Assembly: GCA_945866095.1 (NCBI GenBank)
Contig: CAMBGA010000003.1
Coordinates: 1-57,984 of the forward strand
Direction of reading: 5' to 3'
Source of the DNA: Spirosoma fluviale
Lineage (GTDB): Bacteria; Bacteroidota; Bacteroidia; Cytophagales; Spirosomataceae
DNA: 57,984 nucleotides
The translations under genes were made by a program, and so were the position numbers. This document shows positions 17,596-26,190 of this stretch, piece after piece. The notes under the pieces are model-generated. The model was not told where the DNA came from and ran no database searches. It worked only from the letters and a program-made list of their open reading frames with translations. Position 1 is the stretch's first letter. Every line of letters starts with the position of its first letter.

Positions 17596-18633
17596 ATGAA
17601 GTATTCCATTTGCCTTCTTACTTTTCTGTGTTTATCCGTTTTGCTGAGCGCTCAAGCCCAGCAAAAGTTTTCAATTGTAGGTCGAATTATTGAAAACAAC
17701 CTAGAAGGTGCTCCCATCCCATTTGCTCATGTGTATTTAAATGGTACATCTTTTGGGACGCAGGCAGATGTGAATGGCCGATTTGTCCTTAAAAATATCC
17801 CCAAAGGCATTTATAAATTTTCCATATCGATGGTCGGGTTTAAGACATCAATGAAGTTGACAAGCATCGATTCTGACCTAAAAAACCTAGTTGAACGATT
17901 AGATGAAAATGTGCTGGATTTGATGGAAGTTCGGGTAAAGGGTCAAAAAGATAAGGTGTGGAATAAATCAATCAGGGATTTTGAAAATGAATTTTTAGGT
18001 CGGGATATTTCAAGGAGCGAGGTTCAAATTTTAAATCGAGAAGTCATCGATGTCGATTATGATAAAGCGAAAAAGGTATTGACCGCTAAAGCAGAGCAAC
18101 CCTTGATGATTGAAAACCGAAATTTGGGTTATTTATATCGAGGCTTTTTGGTCGATTTTCAAAAGGGGATTACCCGCATGAGTTTTAAGGCAAGTGGATA
18201 TTTTGAACCTTTAAAGCCAAGTTCTTCCAAAGAGCAGAAGCGCTGGGAATCCAATCGGAAAGATATTTTTCAGGGATCCATCAAACATTTTTTATGGGCA
18301 TTGTACCGGAACAAATTAACTGAAGAAGGCTTTTCCGCCTATTATTACAAGGACCGCAAGTACATGGGTATGGTGCCTGAATTTAAGGCGAATGATGTGG
18401 TTAGACCCACTAGTGATTCGACTATTTTTTTGTTAGAATTAAAAGGGATGTTGTCAGTTGATTACAATTATAATTTTAGGCAAAATTCCAAAATCATGCC
18501 TGTTTCCCAGATTTTTTTTAATCAATATGGGGAATTGATTGATCCATATTCGTTGGAATTATATGGGAAAATGTCAGAAAATAGGATGGGTAAAGAACTA
18601 CCTTCGGATTATATCTATGTTCCGAAGAATTGA
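17596..18633 (+). CDS. Secreted CarboxypepD_reg-like domain protein
   Basis: 345 aa. Signal peptide ends at LLSAQAQQ. Residues about 27-110 are a carboxypeptidase-regulatory-like beta-sandwich: FSIVGRIIENNLEGAPIPFA, VNGRFVLKNIPKGIYKFSIS and a closing LMEVRV block, the same module that starts TonB-dependent receptors. The remaining 230 residues have no barrel signature and are unlike any catalytic family I know; similar stand-alone proteins are common in Bacteroidota and are annotated only by this domain. It is divergent from the GH39-like gene (73-base gap) and convergent with the BaiN-type gene. Function unknown, probably a periplasmic or surface-exposed binding protein. Confidence 0.75.
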   Translation: MKYSICLLTFLCLSVLLSAQAQQKFSIVGRIIENNLEGAPIPFAHVYLNGTSFGTQADVNGRFVLKNIPKGIYKFSISMVGFKTSMKLTSIDSDLKNLVERLDENVLDLMEVRVKGQKDKVWNKSIRDFENEFLGRDISRSEVQILNREVIDVDYDKAKKVLTAKAEQPLMIENRNLGYLYRGFLVDFQKGITRMSFKASGYFEPLKPSSSKEQKRWESNRKDIFQGSIKHFLWALYRNKLTEEGFSAYYYKDRKYMGMVPEFKANDVVRPTSDSTIFLLELKGMLSVDYNYNFRQNSKIMPVSQIFFNQYGELIDPYSLELYGKMSENRMGKELPSDYIYVPKN

Positions 18634-18703
18634 AAGTTCAGTTCTGAATGAATTTTTTGAATTAAATTTGTGCCGCGCGCGCAACAAATTTGTGGGCATA
18701 ATT

Positions 18704-19939
18704 TTAGTTCCCCACATTTTTTCCGGCGATATAACCTGTGGTCCAGGCCGACTGGAAATTGAATCCTCCCGTTATACCATCGATGTCCATAACCTCTCCG
18801 GCAAAAAACAAGCCAGGATGTATTTTGCTTTGCATGGTGTTGACATCGATTTCTTGTAAATCCACTCCTCCAGCGGTAACAAATTCCTCCTTAAACGTGG
18901 TCTTTCCTTGGACTACATAGCGGTCGTTTAATAGGGTGTTTACAAGTTTATTGGTATTTTTTGCACCTAAATCATTCCACCTGGTCGCTGGATTAATTTC
19001 ATTTTTTGATAATAAAAAAAGCCAAAGTCGATTGGGGATCTCAAAGGGATTTAGATTTGAGATCATCTTAGAGCCATGAATGCTGATGGTTTTAACTAAG
19101 CTTTCTCGAAGTGTATTTTCTTTCGTTTCATTAAGCCAATTAACTAAAATGCTGAATTCGTAATTTGATTCTGCCAGTATGCGCGCTCCCCAAGCAGATA
19201 GTTGTAGAATGGCTGGTCCGCTCATACCCCAATGAGTAACTAATAAAGGGCCTTTGCCTACAAGTTTTTGACCTTCTATTCGAACGACTGCCTCTTCTAC
19301 CACGATGCCCATCAGTTCACGCACGGGTTCTTTGGGCATGTTGAATGTGAATAAGGATGGTATCGGTGGGATGATGTTATGGTTTAAATCGGCTAGCCAA
19401 GAAAACCCTGTCAATTTAGGTTGGCCGCCAATCGTAACAATCACTCGGTCCACTTTTTCAGTAACTTCTTTATAGCTAATTTCAAAACCATTTTCTAGCG
19501 GTGTTATTTTGTCTATGGCTCGCAAGGTCCACAATTCAACACCTAATGTTTTCGCTTCTTTCCACAGGCAATCAATGATGCTTTGAGACTCATTTGATAA
19601 CGGAAACACACAAAGGTCTGGGTAGGTTTTCAATGGAACGCCTCTATTTTCAAACCATTCCATCGTCGCTTTGGTATCAAATTGCTCAAAAGCTTTTCGT
19701 AAGAATTTTTCCCCTCTTGGATATTTTTCGGATAATAATCGGTGATTTGATAATGCGTTTGTGACATTGCAACGGCCACCTCCCGAAATTTTCACTTTCC
19801 CTAAAAACTTAGAAGTTTTCTCAAACACCCGCACATGTGCCTGTGGAAAGTATTTTTTTGCCGAAATGGCGGCAAAAAATCCGGCGGCTCCTCCTCCTAA
19901 AATGACTATTTCCAATGTGTATTTGCTAATGTTTGGCAA
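18704..19939 (-). CDS. BaiN/YhiN (HI0933) family FAD-dependent oxidoreductase
   Basis: 411 aa, cytoplasmic (no signal peptide). The FAD-binding VILGGGAAGFFA starts at residue 12 (GGGAAG 15-20), followed by the family motif KVKISGGGRCNVTNA (about 49-63) and the C-terminal FAGEVMDIDGITGGFNFQ segment, all diagnostic of the HI0933/BaiN flavoproteins. Some members reduce unsaturated substrates; most are uncharacterised. There is no ATG before the FAD motif: an upstream TGA closes the frame, so the start is TTG at 19939 or the TTG eight codons later. It stands alone, with its promoter in the 332-base gap upstream. Confidence 0.88.
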   Translation of the reverse strand: MPNISKYTLEIVILGGGAAGFFAAISAKKYFPQAHVRVFEKTSKFLGKVKISGGGRCNVTNALSNHRLLSEKYPRGEKFLRKAFEQFDTKATMEWFENRGVPLKTYPDLCVFPLSNESQSIIDCLWKEAKTLGVELWTLRAIDKITPLENGFEISYKEVTEKVDRVIVTIGGQPKLTGFSWLADLNHNIIPPIPSLFTFNMPKEPVRELMGIVVEEAVVRIEGQKLVGKGPLLVTHWGMSGPAILQLSAWGARILAESNYEFSILVNWLNETKENTLRESLVKTISIHGSKMISNLNPFEIPNRLWLFLLSKNEINPATRWNDLGAKNTNKLVNTLLNDRYVVQGKTTFKEEFVTAGGVDLQEIDVNTMQSKIHPGLFFAGEVMDIDGITGGFNFQSAWTTGYIAGKNVGN

Positions 19940-19986
19940 AAATCAAGAACAAATAGGGTAAATGAAATTATTTGAGCAATTAAATT

Positions 19987-20061
19987 TTATTTATTTTCAC
20001 ACCTTGCCGCAATCAACTTAATCACATCTTCCTCATCAAATACCGGCCCCCTAAAACTGAA
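19987..20061 (-). pseudogene. Possible C-terminal remnant of a lost gene
   Basis: A minus-strand frame with no start reads YFSFRGPVFDEEDVIKLI then AARCENK and a stop, with a TGA just before it. The acidic-then-helical composition looks protein-like. I do not recognise the family and it may be chance. Confidence 0.25.
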
Positions 20062-20213
20062 GTATCAATTAAATTAGAAGCTTCATAACTTTAAATTAAA
20101 ATGATACTCAAACACATAAATGCCAATACTGATTCGAACATACGATTTATAGTAAGATCCTTCAAAAAATGATATTACATTAAAAATACAAGGATACTGA
20201 TAATGTGTACTCC

Positions 20214-20244
20214 AAAAAAAAGATCCGACTCGTGGTCGGATCTT
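20214..20244 (-). terminator. Terminator of the PVC-type dehydrogenase gene
   Basis: On the minus strand AAGATCCGAC (20244-20235 read in reverse) pairs with GTCGGATCTT around a 5-base loop and is followed by a run of seven T (20220-20214). It lies 28 bases beyond the stop of the gene ending at 20272. Confidence 0.88.
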
Positions 20245-20271
20245 CAAATTTAGCTAAAAGAAAAAATTTAA

Positions 20272-22923
20272 TTATTTCTTTCGCTCCGATAAAAAGGTAA
20301 TCAAGGAAGCAAACTCCTCATACGATAATTCATTCGTAAGACCCGTTGGCATCATCGATGTTTCCATCTCTTTTCTGCTGGAAATATCAGCGGTTTTAAT
20401 CGTAGTTGTTTGCCCTGTTATATCTCGTAGGATCAGTCTTTCGGCTGATTCAGAGGTAACAAATCCCATATATTCTCTCTTATTTTTGGTCGTAATTAAT
20501 ACCGTTGCAAATCCTTGAGAGATCGATGCGTTTGGTTTTAAAATAGACTCAGCAATTTGCTCTCTATTCATGATCGCACCAATCTGCCCCATATAAGGTC
20601 CTTTTGGCATATCTCCAGGTTTTAAACTATGGCAAACGACGCAACCTTGCTTATTAAATAAGGCTCTTCCTGCGGCTGAGTTGCCTGGCATTTTGACCAT
20701 GGCCAACATAATATCTTCGATGGACGTATTTCCGATTTGCCCTTTTTTATTGCGAATAGCTTCTAAGTCAACTTTCACTTCTTCTTTGGCTACCATATTC
20801 TGAGCAGCACCGGCCATCTCGGCGATTTCCATTTGATGCTTTTCATTTAAATCCGATAATGCTATTTTTTCAGCATCCGTTGATTTATTCCAAAGTGCCA
20901 AGAAGAAATCCTTTATTTCTGGACTTGATTCCCAATCAGCCGTCTTGTAATAAGGACCATGTCCATTCGGCTTTGTCGACCACCAATATTGGCCCTCATA
21001 GAAATTTTCTTTCTTATACAAACGAGCGACTGTTTCTAAAATCTGAGATTTTAATTTAGGTTGGCTAGACTTTTTGTACGTCGACAAAAGTGCCTTCACC
21101 ACAGCGGGATCATGCATATAACGCATTGCCCACAAAGCAATCGTGGAGTTTTTAGTCGCCAACGCTGCGATGCTTCCTTTCTTCGCATCTAAACTTCTGA
21201 GCGCTTGAACCGCTACGTGAGAAGGAATGATGGCTGAATTAGGTTTTGCGTGTGGGCCTTCTTTGTCTTTAGGAGGTGCCACAAATGAGCTAGGAACTTT
21301 TACTTGCAACAATGCTGGAATCGCTTCCTTGCGACCTAATCTGCCTAGGCCAATGGCCGATGCAACCTGAACTCGAGGAGATGGGTCATTTAATCCATTC
21401 AAATAAGGTGCCAAAGGAATTAATTTGCTTTTCGTTTTTCGATCAGCCATCGCTCTTAATGCGAATTCTCTAACACTTTTATCTGCGACCAACGTGGCAA
21501 GCTTCACCAATTCTTTTTGATCTGCTGCTTGCGCATAGGTGAAAATTCCAGTAGCTCTCGTATATAAAGGCAGCGATTTATCCGCCGCTAATTTCCAAGA
21601 TATAGAAGCGGCATCCTTTGCACTTCTACCCAATAGTTCTTGTTGTGCCGTGATTCTTGCTACCGCACTATTGGATTTCAATAAATCCGTTAACTCCACC
21701 AATGAAGATTTTTTAACATCAGGAAATGCTTTGTAAGTCCAACCTTTTGGCACCGCTTTGATGACAAATCCTTTGGTTGGACTTCCTGAAAATCCTGCCC
21801 CATCCCATGCCGCAAGGTATAGTTGGCCTGAACCATCCACATCTAGGTCGGTTATTTGCGCTAACTTAATAAAGGTCTCATCTTTTTGAGTGAAGCTAGC
21901 TCCATCAGGTGTTACACGATGTATGTACAACATGCTATTTCCCCAATCGGCCATCATAGGCACTTGGTTGTATTTCGCAGGCCATGTCGGCTCATCCATA
22001 AACAAGGATCCCGTACCAGAACCCCCACCTACATCTACTAAACCAGGAAGAATTTCTTCCGTAAAGTGCTTAAATAATAGGGGATATCCATATTCCCCCG
22101 ATTGAATGTGATGGCTAAAACGAATGTTCCAACCTGCTCCATCATTGGTATTGTCGCGCGTAAATATATTCATGTAGGCGTCAATCGCCACATCGTAAAT
22201 ATTTCTAGTACCGTGTGTATAGACTTCCATTTCAGTTCCATCGGGCCTTACTCGTACAATTCCTCCACCTAACATAGTTAATTTTTTTCCTGAACGGTCA
22301 ACGGCATCATGGAAACCAAAGTCGCCCACGGCGATGTAAATCCAACCATCGATACCCAAGCGAATTCCATTGGTTGAATGGTCAGTACCTCTACTTTGAA
22401 GGAATTTAACAGAACTGATATGCTCAATTAAAGGAGAAGAAGGGCCATCAGCCACTCCATCATTGTCCTTGTCCTCAAATACCACTAAATCCATACCAGT
22501 CGCTTTTCCCGTTTCTGGGGAGAAAACCGTATGGAGTACATATACTTTGTTGCCCAAAGAAATAATTCCACGCGGATTATCAACCATCGCAAATTGTGTG
22601 CTCACATCTACTTTTCCATCATGGTCTTTGTCGATAAGCTTTAAGATATAACCCTTTTTAGGAGTCTTACCTAAAGAACCAATTTTGTCCACTCCTACAT
22701 ATACTTCGCCAGTGGCGGCAACGGCCAAACAAGCAGGGGAAGGAGTGAGGTCGCCACTCGTGAAATTTTTGACTTGTAACTCACCAGGCCAAAACCCGGC
22801 ATTGCGTAATGTGTCAATTTTGACAACGGCATTTACTTTATTTTGCTTGGACGAAGAATCGAAAAAATGAATTCCAAAAAAGAAAAGAAGCCCATAAATC
22901 AAGGCGAAGCTTATTTTTAACAT
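20272..22923 (-). CDS. PVC-type membrane-bound dehydrogenase with HEAT repeats and cytochrome c domain
   Basis: 883 aa. An N-terminal hydrophobic helix (1-20) acts as signal or anchor. Residues about 40-400 are a sorbosone dehydrogenase-like propeller (ATGEVYVGVDKIGSLGKTPK, DGWIYIAVGDFGFHD, GIVRVRPDGTEMEVYTHGTRN, DNTNDGAGWNIRFSHH). Residues about 420-690 carry HEAT-like helical repeats (PRVQVASAIGLGRLGRKEAI). The C-terminus is a cytochrome c module with CVVCH at 761-765 and a distal Met candidate in MMPTGL. This is the arrangement of the PVC-type membrane-bound dehydrogenases common in Planctomycetes and Bacteroidota. It likely oxidises a sugar or sugar alcohol and passes electrons to its heme. 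The cofactor and substrate are unproven. It has its own terminator and an AAACCTA motif before the ATG. Confidence 0.88.
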   Translation of the reverse strand: MLKISFALIYGLLFFFGIHFFDSSSKQNKVNAVVKIDTLRNAGFWPGELQVKNFTSGDLTPSPACLAVAATGEVYVGVDKIGSLGKTPKKGYILKLIDKDHDGKVDVSTQFAMVDNPRGIISLGNKVYVLHTVFSPETGKATGMDLVVFEDKDNDGVADGPSSPLIEHISSVKFLQSRGTDHSTNGIRLGIDGWIYIAVGDFGFHDAVDRSGKKLTMLGGGIVRVRPDGTEMEVYTHGTRNIYDVAIDAYMNIFTRDNTNDGAGWNIRFSHHIQSGEYGYPLLFKHFTEEILPGLVDVGGGSGTGSLFMDEPTWPAKYNQVPMMADWGNSMLYIHRVTPDGASFTQKDETFIKLAQITDLDVDGSGQLYLAAWDGAGFSGSPTKGFVIKAVPKGWTYKAFPDVKKSSLVELTDLLKSNSAVARITAQQELLGRSAKDAASISWKLAADKSLPLYTRATGIFTYAQAADQKELVKLATLVADKSVREFALRAMADRKTKSKLIPLAPYLNGLNDPSPRVQVASAIGLGRLGRKEAIPALLQVKVPSSFVAPPKDKEGPHAKPNSAIIPSHVAVQALRSLDAKKGSIAALATKNSTIALWAMRYMHDPAVVKALLSTYKKSSQPKLKSQILETVARLYKKENFYEGQYWWSTKPNGHGPYYKTADWESSPEIKDFFLALWNKSTDAEKIALSDLNEKHQMEIAEMAGAAQNMVAKEEVKVDLEAIRNKKGQIGNTSIEDIMLAMVKMPGNSAAGRALFNKQGCVVCHSLKPGDMPKGPYMGQIGAIMNREQIAESILKPNASISQGFATVLITTKNKREYMGFVTSESAERLILRDITGQTTTIKTADISSRKEMETSMMPTGLTNELSYEEFASLITFLSERKK

Positions 22924-22930
22924 GCTAAAA

Positions 22931-22937
22931 TAGGTTT
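22931..22937 (-). promoter_or_regulatory. AAACCTA motif 7 bases before the PVC-type dehydrogenase start
   Basis: On the minus strand AAACCTATTTTAGCATG leads directly into the start codon. There is no exact TAnnTTTG box at the expected place, so this copy is called on the heptamer alone. Confidence 0.4.
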
Positions 22938-23001
22938 ATACGTATTTGGTAAGTACAATTAATTAGCAATATATTAATTGATCTGATCATTTCAATCCTT
23001 T

Positions 23002-23031
23002 AAAATCATTTCTAAATGATTTTATTTTTTT
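23002..23031 (+). repeat. AT-rich hairpin followed by a T-run
   Basis: AAAATCATTT (23002-23011) and AAATGATTTT (23014-23023) form a short-loop hairpin followed by ATTTTTTT. It lies in a divergent gap with no plus-strand gene ending before it. It could be a leader attenuator for the downstream operon or a chance AT-rich palindrome. Confidence 0.35.
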
Positions 23032-23136
23032 ATTTTGCCTAATATTCCAATTTGCCTACATTATTTAACCCCTTCCAGGTATGTTCGACTCTTCAAATCT
23101 AAACCTTTTAAACGTGCCGATTAACGCTAATATACA

Positions 23137-23256
23137 ATGAACCCAAAATTTCAAAAGTTCATTTTTTTAGCCAATACATTAACGGTTCCAGGAATAAAAG
23201 TGGGACAGCCGAAAGTTGACCTGCAGGCCAACTGGCAACAATTTTTAAAATCATAA
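23137..23256 (+). CDS. Small 39-residue open reading frame at the head of the catabolic locus
   Basis: ATG at 23137 opens a 39-codon frame reading MNPKFQKFIFLANTLTVPG and onward to NWQQFLKS, ending two bases before the ATG of the GH43-like gene. The composition (IKVGQPKVDLQANW) resembles a real protein and the tight spacing suggests translational coupling. It may be a small protein or the surviving end of a longer gene. I do not recognise a family. Confidence 0.4.
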   Translation: MNPKFQKFIFLANTLTVPGIKVGQPKVDLQANWQQFLKS

Positions 23257-23258
23257 TA

Positions 23259-24173
23259 ATGAAAAAATTAGGCATCATTTATGGGTTTATATTGGGCGTT
23301 TTAGCTATAAATGCTCCTGAAGTTTTGCCCCAAAATACCTTCCCTTCTGAATTAGTGAATTTTAAAGAATATCCTGGAAATCCGATTTTCACTGGAACAA
23401 ATGTAGATACTTGGGATAAGCAAATTAGAGAGCGTGGATTTATTTTGAAAGAGGGACCGAATTACCATGTATGGTTTACGGGGTATTCACCTGCTTCGCC
23501 CACAAAATTTTTGGGCTATGCCACTTCAAAAGATGGAATTCATTGGGAGCGTTTTTCTAAAGAAACGATTCATCCGGGCCAATGGGTAGAGGATATGTGT
23601 GTGGTTAAATCAGGGAAAACCTATTACATGTTTGCGGAAGGCGAGGGCGATATTGCGCACATGTTGGTTTCAAAAGACCGTGTGCATTGGCAAGAAAAAG
23701 GAAATTTAGACATTCGAAAGGTAGATGGAAGTCCTATTCGAAAGGGGGCTTATGGTACGCCAACGGTCATTCAAGCGAAGGGTATTTGGCATTTATTTTA
23801 TGAACGAGATGATTTGGGTATTTGGTTAGCTACTTCCAAAGACCTAAAAACATGGACCAATGTCCAGGATGAGCCAGTCATCAAAATGGGTCCGGATGCC
23901 TATGACCTTTTTGCCGTGGCTATGAACCAAGTGATTCACTACAAAGGACTTTATTATGGATATTATCATGCATCGGCATTTAAAGATTGGCATGAATGGT
24001 CCACGAATATCGCAGTTTCTTCCGATTTAATTCATTGGAAAAAGTATGAAAGAAATCCGATTATAGGCAACAATCAATCGAGTGGAATTGTGTTAAAGGA
24101 TGGGAAAGGCTTCCGACTTTATACCATGCACAGAAAGGTGAATTTGTATTTTTCAGAAGGCGCTTCAAAATAA
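23259..24173 (+). CDS. Secreted GH43-like five-bladed propeller glycosidase
   Basis: 304 aa with a signal peptide (about 1-25). Repeated motifs such as GYATSKDGIHWERFS, MLVSKDRVHWQEKGN, WLATSKDLKTWTN and IAVSSDLIHWKKYERNP mark the five-bladed beta-propeller of the GH43/GH32/GH117/GH130 superfamily. The opening EYPGNPIFTG is typical. Candidate catalytic carboxylates exist (for example in WVEDMCV and the EGEGD turn), but the family cannot be assigned by eye. It is the first large gene of a plus-strand run to 28374, whose other genes process a released sugar, so it is probably an exo-acting glycosidase. Confidence 0.75.
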   Translation: MKKLGIIYGFILGVLAINAPEVLPQNTFPSELVNFKEYPGNPIFTGTNVDTWDKQIRERGFILKEGPNYHVWFTGYSPASPTKFLGYATSKDGIHWERFSKETIHPGQWVEDMCVVKSGKTYYMFAEGEGDIAHMLVSKDRVHWQEKGNLDIRKVDGSPIRKGAYGTPTVIQAKGIWHLFYERDDLGIWLATSKDLKTWTNVQDEPVIKMGPDAYDLFAVAMNQVIHYKGLYYGYYHASAFKDWHEWSTNIAVSSDLIHWKKYERNPIIGNNQSSGIVLKDGKGFRLYTMHRKVNLYFSEGASK

Positions 24174-24182
24174 AAAAATTAA

Positions 24183-24201
24183 TATCTTTGTCTTAAACCT
24201 A
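24183..24201 (+). promoter_or_regulatory. -7 box TATCTTTG plus AAACCTA upstream of the aldo/keto reductase
   Basis: TATCTTTG (24183-24190), four bases, then AAACCTA (24195-24201), 20 bases before the ATG at 24222. This suggests an internal promoter starting the catabolic gene cluster in addition to read-through from the gene before. Confidence 0.5.
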
Positions 24202-24221
24202 TTTAATCTCTTTTTGAAAAC

Positions 24222-25163
24222 ATGGAATACCGCAAATTAGGTAAGACAAATGAGCTCATCTCCGTTTTAGGATATGGAGCTTCCCCCCTTGGAAATGTGT
24301 TTGATGTGGTAGACGAGCAGGAAGGTAAAAATGCTGTTCATTATGCCATCGATCATGGAGTTAATTTTTTTGATGTTTCCCCTTTTTATGGAATTACGCT
24401 GGCTGAAACTCGCTTGGGGAAAGCCTTGCAGGGGAAGCGAAAAGATATTTTTTTAGCGACCAAATGTGGTCGTTATGATTTGCAGGAATTTGATTTTTCT
24501 GCGAAGCGAATCATGGCGAGCATTGACGAATCACTCCAACGATTACAAACGGATTACGTAGATTTATTCCAATTGCATGACATTGAATTTGTAACGAAGG
24601 AGCAAATTTTAAATGAGGCTATGCCGGTGATTGAAAAAATCAAAGCTTCAGGTAAGGCTAGGTTTATTGGGATTACGGGTTTGCCTGTTCGCTATTTAGC
24701 CGAAATTGCACGCCAAGTGGAGTTGGATACGGTCCTTTCATGGGCGCATTATAATTTGCTTCAAGATGAAATTAATGATGAATTAGTACCCTTGTCGAAG
24801 GAAAAAGGGTTTGGTTTGATGAATGCCGCTCCGCTGATGCAGCGGATTTTATCTGATGCAGCACTTCCCGAATGGCATAATGCCCCAAAGGAGATGTTGG
24901 CGATCCAACCCGCTTTATTGGAAATTTGTCAAAAATATGGGGTGCGTTTAAGTGATGTGGCGATGCGTTATGCCATGGATCATCCTGATATCGCTACGAC
25001 GATTGTAGGGATGTGCCGACTGACCTCCATCCAGCGAAATATTGCTTCTTTGGATTTTAAAATCCCAGAAGGAATTTTAGGTGAGTTGGCCGCAGTCATT
25101 GCCCCCGTTAAAAATTTAATGTGGTTCGAAGGTCGGCCAGAAAATAACATACCTCGATCTTAA
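24222..25163 (+). CDS. Aldo/keto reductase, L-galactose/L-fucose dehydrogenase type
   Basis: 313 aa, cytoplasmic. The aldo/keto reductase tetrad is complete: Asp51 and Tyr56 in FFDVSPFYG, Lys81 in ATKCGRY, His119 in LFQLHDIEF. The N-terminal GYGASPLGNVF, the TKCGRY block and the KARFIGITGLP segment are strikingly like plant L-galactose dehydrogenase and bacterial L-fucose/D-threo-aldose 1-dehydrogenases. These oxidise the anomeric carbon of L-galactose or L-fucose to the lactone with NAD(P). Three bases separate it from the alcohol dehydrogenase gene, and it lies in one operon with the mutarotase. Substrate L-fucose or L-galactose is inferred. Confidence 0.85.
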   Translation: MEYRKLGKTNELISVLGYGASPLGNVFDVVDEQEGKNAVHYAIDHGVNFFDVSPFYGITLAETRLGKALQGKRKDIFLATKCGRYDLQEFDFSAKRIMASIDESLQRLQTDYVDLFQLHDIEFVTKEQILNEAMPVIEKIKASGKARFIGITGLPVRYLAEIARQVELDTVLSWAHYNLLQDEINDELVPLSKEKGFGLMNAAPLMQRILSDAALPEWHNAPKEMLAIQPALLEICQKYGVRLSDVAMRYAMDHPDIATTIVGMCRLTSIQRNIASLDFKIPEGILGELAAVIAPVKNLMWFEGRPENNIPRS

Positions 25164-25166
25164 CAT

Positions 25167-26186
25167 ATGAGAGCTTTATTTCTAACGGCTATAGGCCAAA
25201 CCGAGATTCGTGAAATTGACAAACCTAGCATAGGACCTGAAGAGGTTTTGCTGAAAATAGGGATGGTTGGGTTTTGTGGAGGCGATTTAAACGGCTTCAA
25301 AGGACTTTTTGAATTGCAAGAATATCCCAATGTCTTGGGTCATGAAGTGGGTGGGACGATCGAAGAGATTGGAAGCCAAGTACCTGAATCATTTAAATTG
25401 GGCAACAAGGTTACCTTGTATCCATATTTGAATTGTGGAAAATGTATTTCGTGTCGTAAGGGTCGCAGGAACGCATGCCAAGATAATAAAACGATGGGGG
25501 TTCGTCGGCCTGGTGCGATGACCCGATACATCGCGATTCATTGGCAGGATTTATTTTCATCGGAGAAACTTAGTTTAAAGGAATTAGCCTTAGTGGAGCC
25601 ATTGACCGTGGGTTTTCATGCGGCCGCTCGTGGCCGAGTGAGTAGTCAAGATCGGGTTGCGGTGATCGGTTGTGGGATTGTGGGAATGGGAGCGATTGCT
25701 TCTGCGGTGAATAGGGGCGCTGAGGTGATTGCCATTGACATTGATGATTCCAAAATGGACATTGCTAAAAAGATTGGCGTTGCCCATACGATCAATACAA
25801 GTCGGGAAGATTTGCATGAGGCATTGACGCGCATCACGGATGGCGATGGGCCTGATGTGATTATTGAGGCTGTGGGAAATGCGATGACGTATCGGGCCGC
25901 GGTGGATGAAGTGGCGTATACAGGCCGAGTGGTTTGCATCGGGTATGCCAAATCGGCGGTTGAGTTTAACACCGGTATTTTTGTCCGAAAGGAAATAGAA
26001 ATTTTAGGTTCACGAAATTGTACGGATGAATTTCCGGAGGTGATTGCCTATTTGGAGGCGGGAAAATTTCCTGTGGAGGATGTAATTTCAAAGACAGTTT
26101 CATTGGATGATGCGGGTGCTGCCTTGGCCGATTGGGCCGCTAATGCGAAGGGTATAACGAAAATAATGGTTGATTTTGACCGATAA
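25167..26186 (+). CDS. Zinc-dependent medium-chain alcohol dehydrogenase
   Basis: 339 aa, cytoplasmic. Catalytic zinc ligands: Cys37 (GFCGGD) and His59-Glu60 (GHE), with Glu144 (VEPLTV). Structural zinc cysteines: 90, 93, 96 and 104 in NCGKCISCRKGRRNAC. The Rossmann motif is VIGCGIVGMGAI (167-178). The family includes sorbitol, L-threonine and L-idonate dehydrogenases and enzymes oxidising 2-keto-3-deoxy sugar acids. In this operon it may oxidise a later intermediate of L-fucose or L-galactose breakdown. It starts 3 bases after the aldo/keto reductase stop and ends 4 bases before the next gene's ATG. The exact reaction is unknown. Confidence 0.88.
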   Translation: MRALFLTAIGQTEIREIDKPSIGPEEVLLKIGMVGFCGGDLNGFKGLFELQEYPNVLGHEVGGTIEEIGSQVPESFKLGNKVTLYPYLNCGKCISCRKGRRNACQDNKTMGVRRPGAMTRYIAIHWQDLFSSEKLSLKELALVEPLTVGFHAAARGRVSSQDRVAVIGCGIVGMGAIASAVNRGAEVIAIDIDDSKMDIAKKIGVAHTINTSREDLHEALTRITDGDGPDVIIEAVGNAMTYRAAVDEVAYTGRVVCIGYAKSAVEFNTGIFVRKEIEILGSRNCTDEFPEVIAYLEAGKFPVEDVISKTVSLDDAGAALADWAANAKGITKIMVDFDR

Positions 26187-26190
26187 AAAT

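Larger units (their letters stand above)
19940..20271. other. 332-base gap with a small coding remnant and a terminator
   Basis: The gap separates two minus-strand genes. It holds a 25-codon open stretch (19987-20061) and the terminator of the downstream dehydrogenase gene (20214-20244). The rest is AT-rich and I see no further gene or RNA in it. Confidence 0.6.

Noticed and set aside
26170-26190. TTG start for the epimerase-like gene inside the preceding gene
   Set aside because: The ATG at 26191 gives the family N-terminus.
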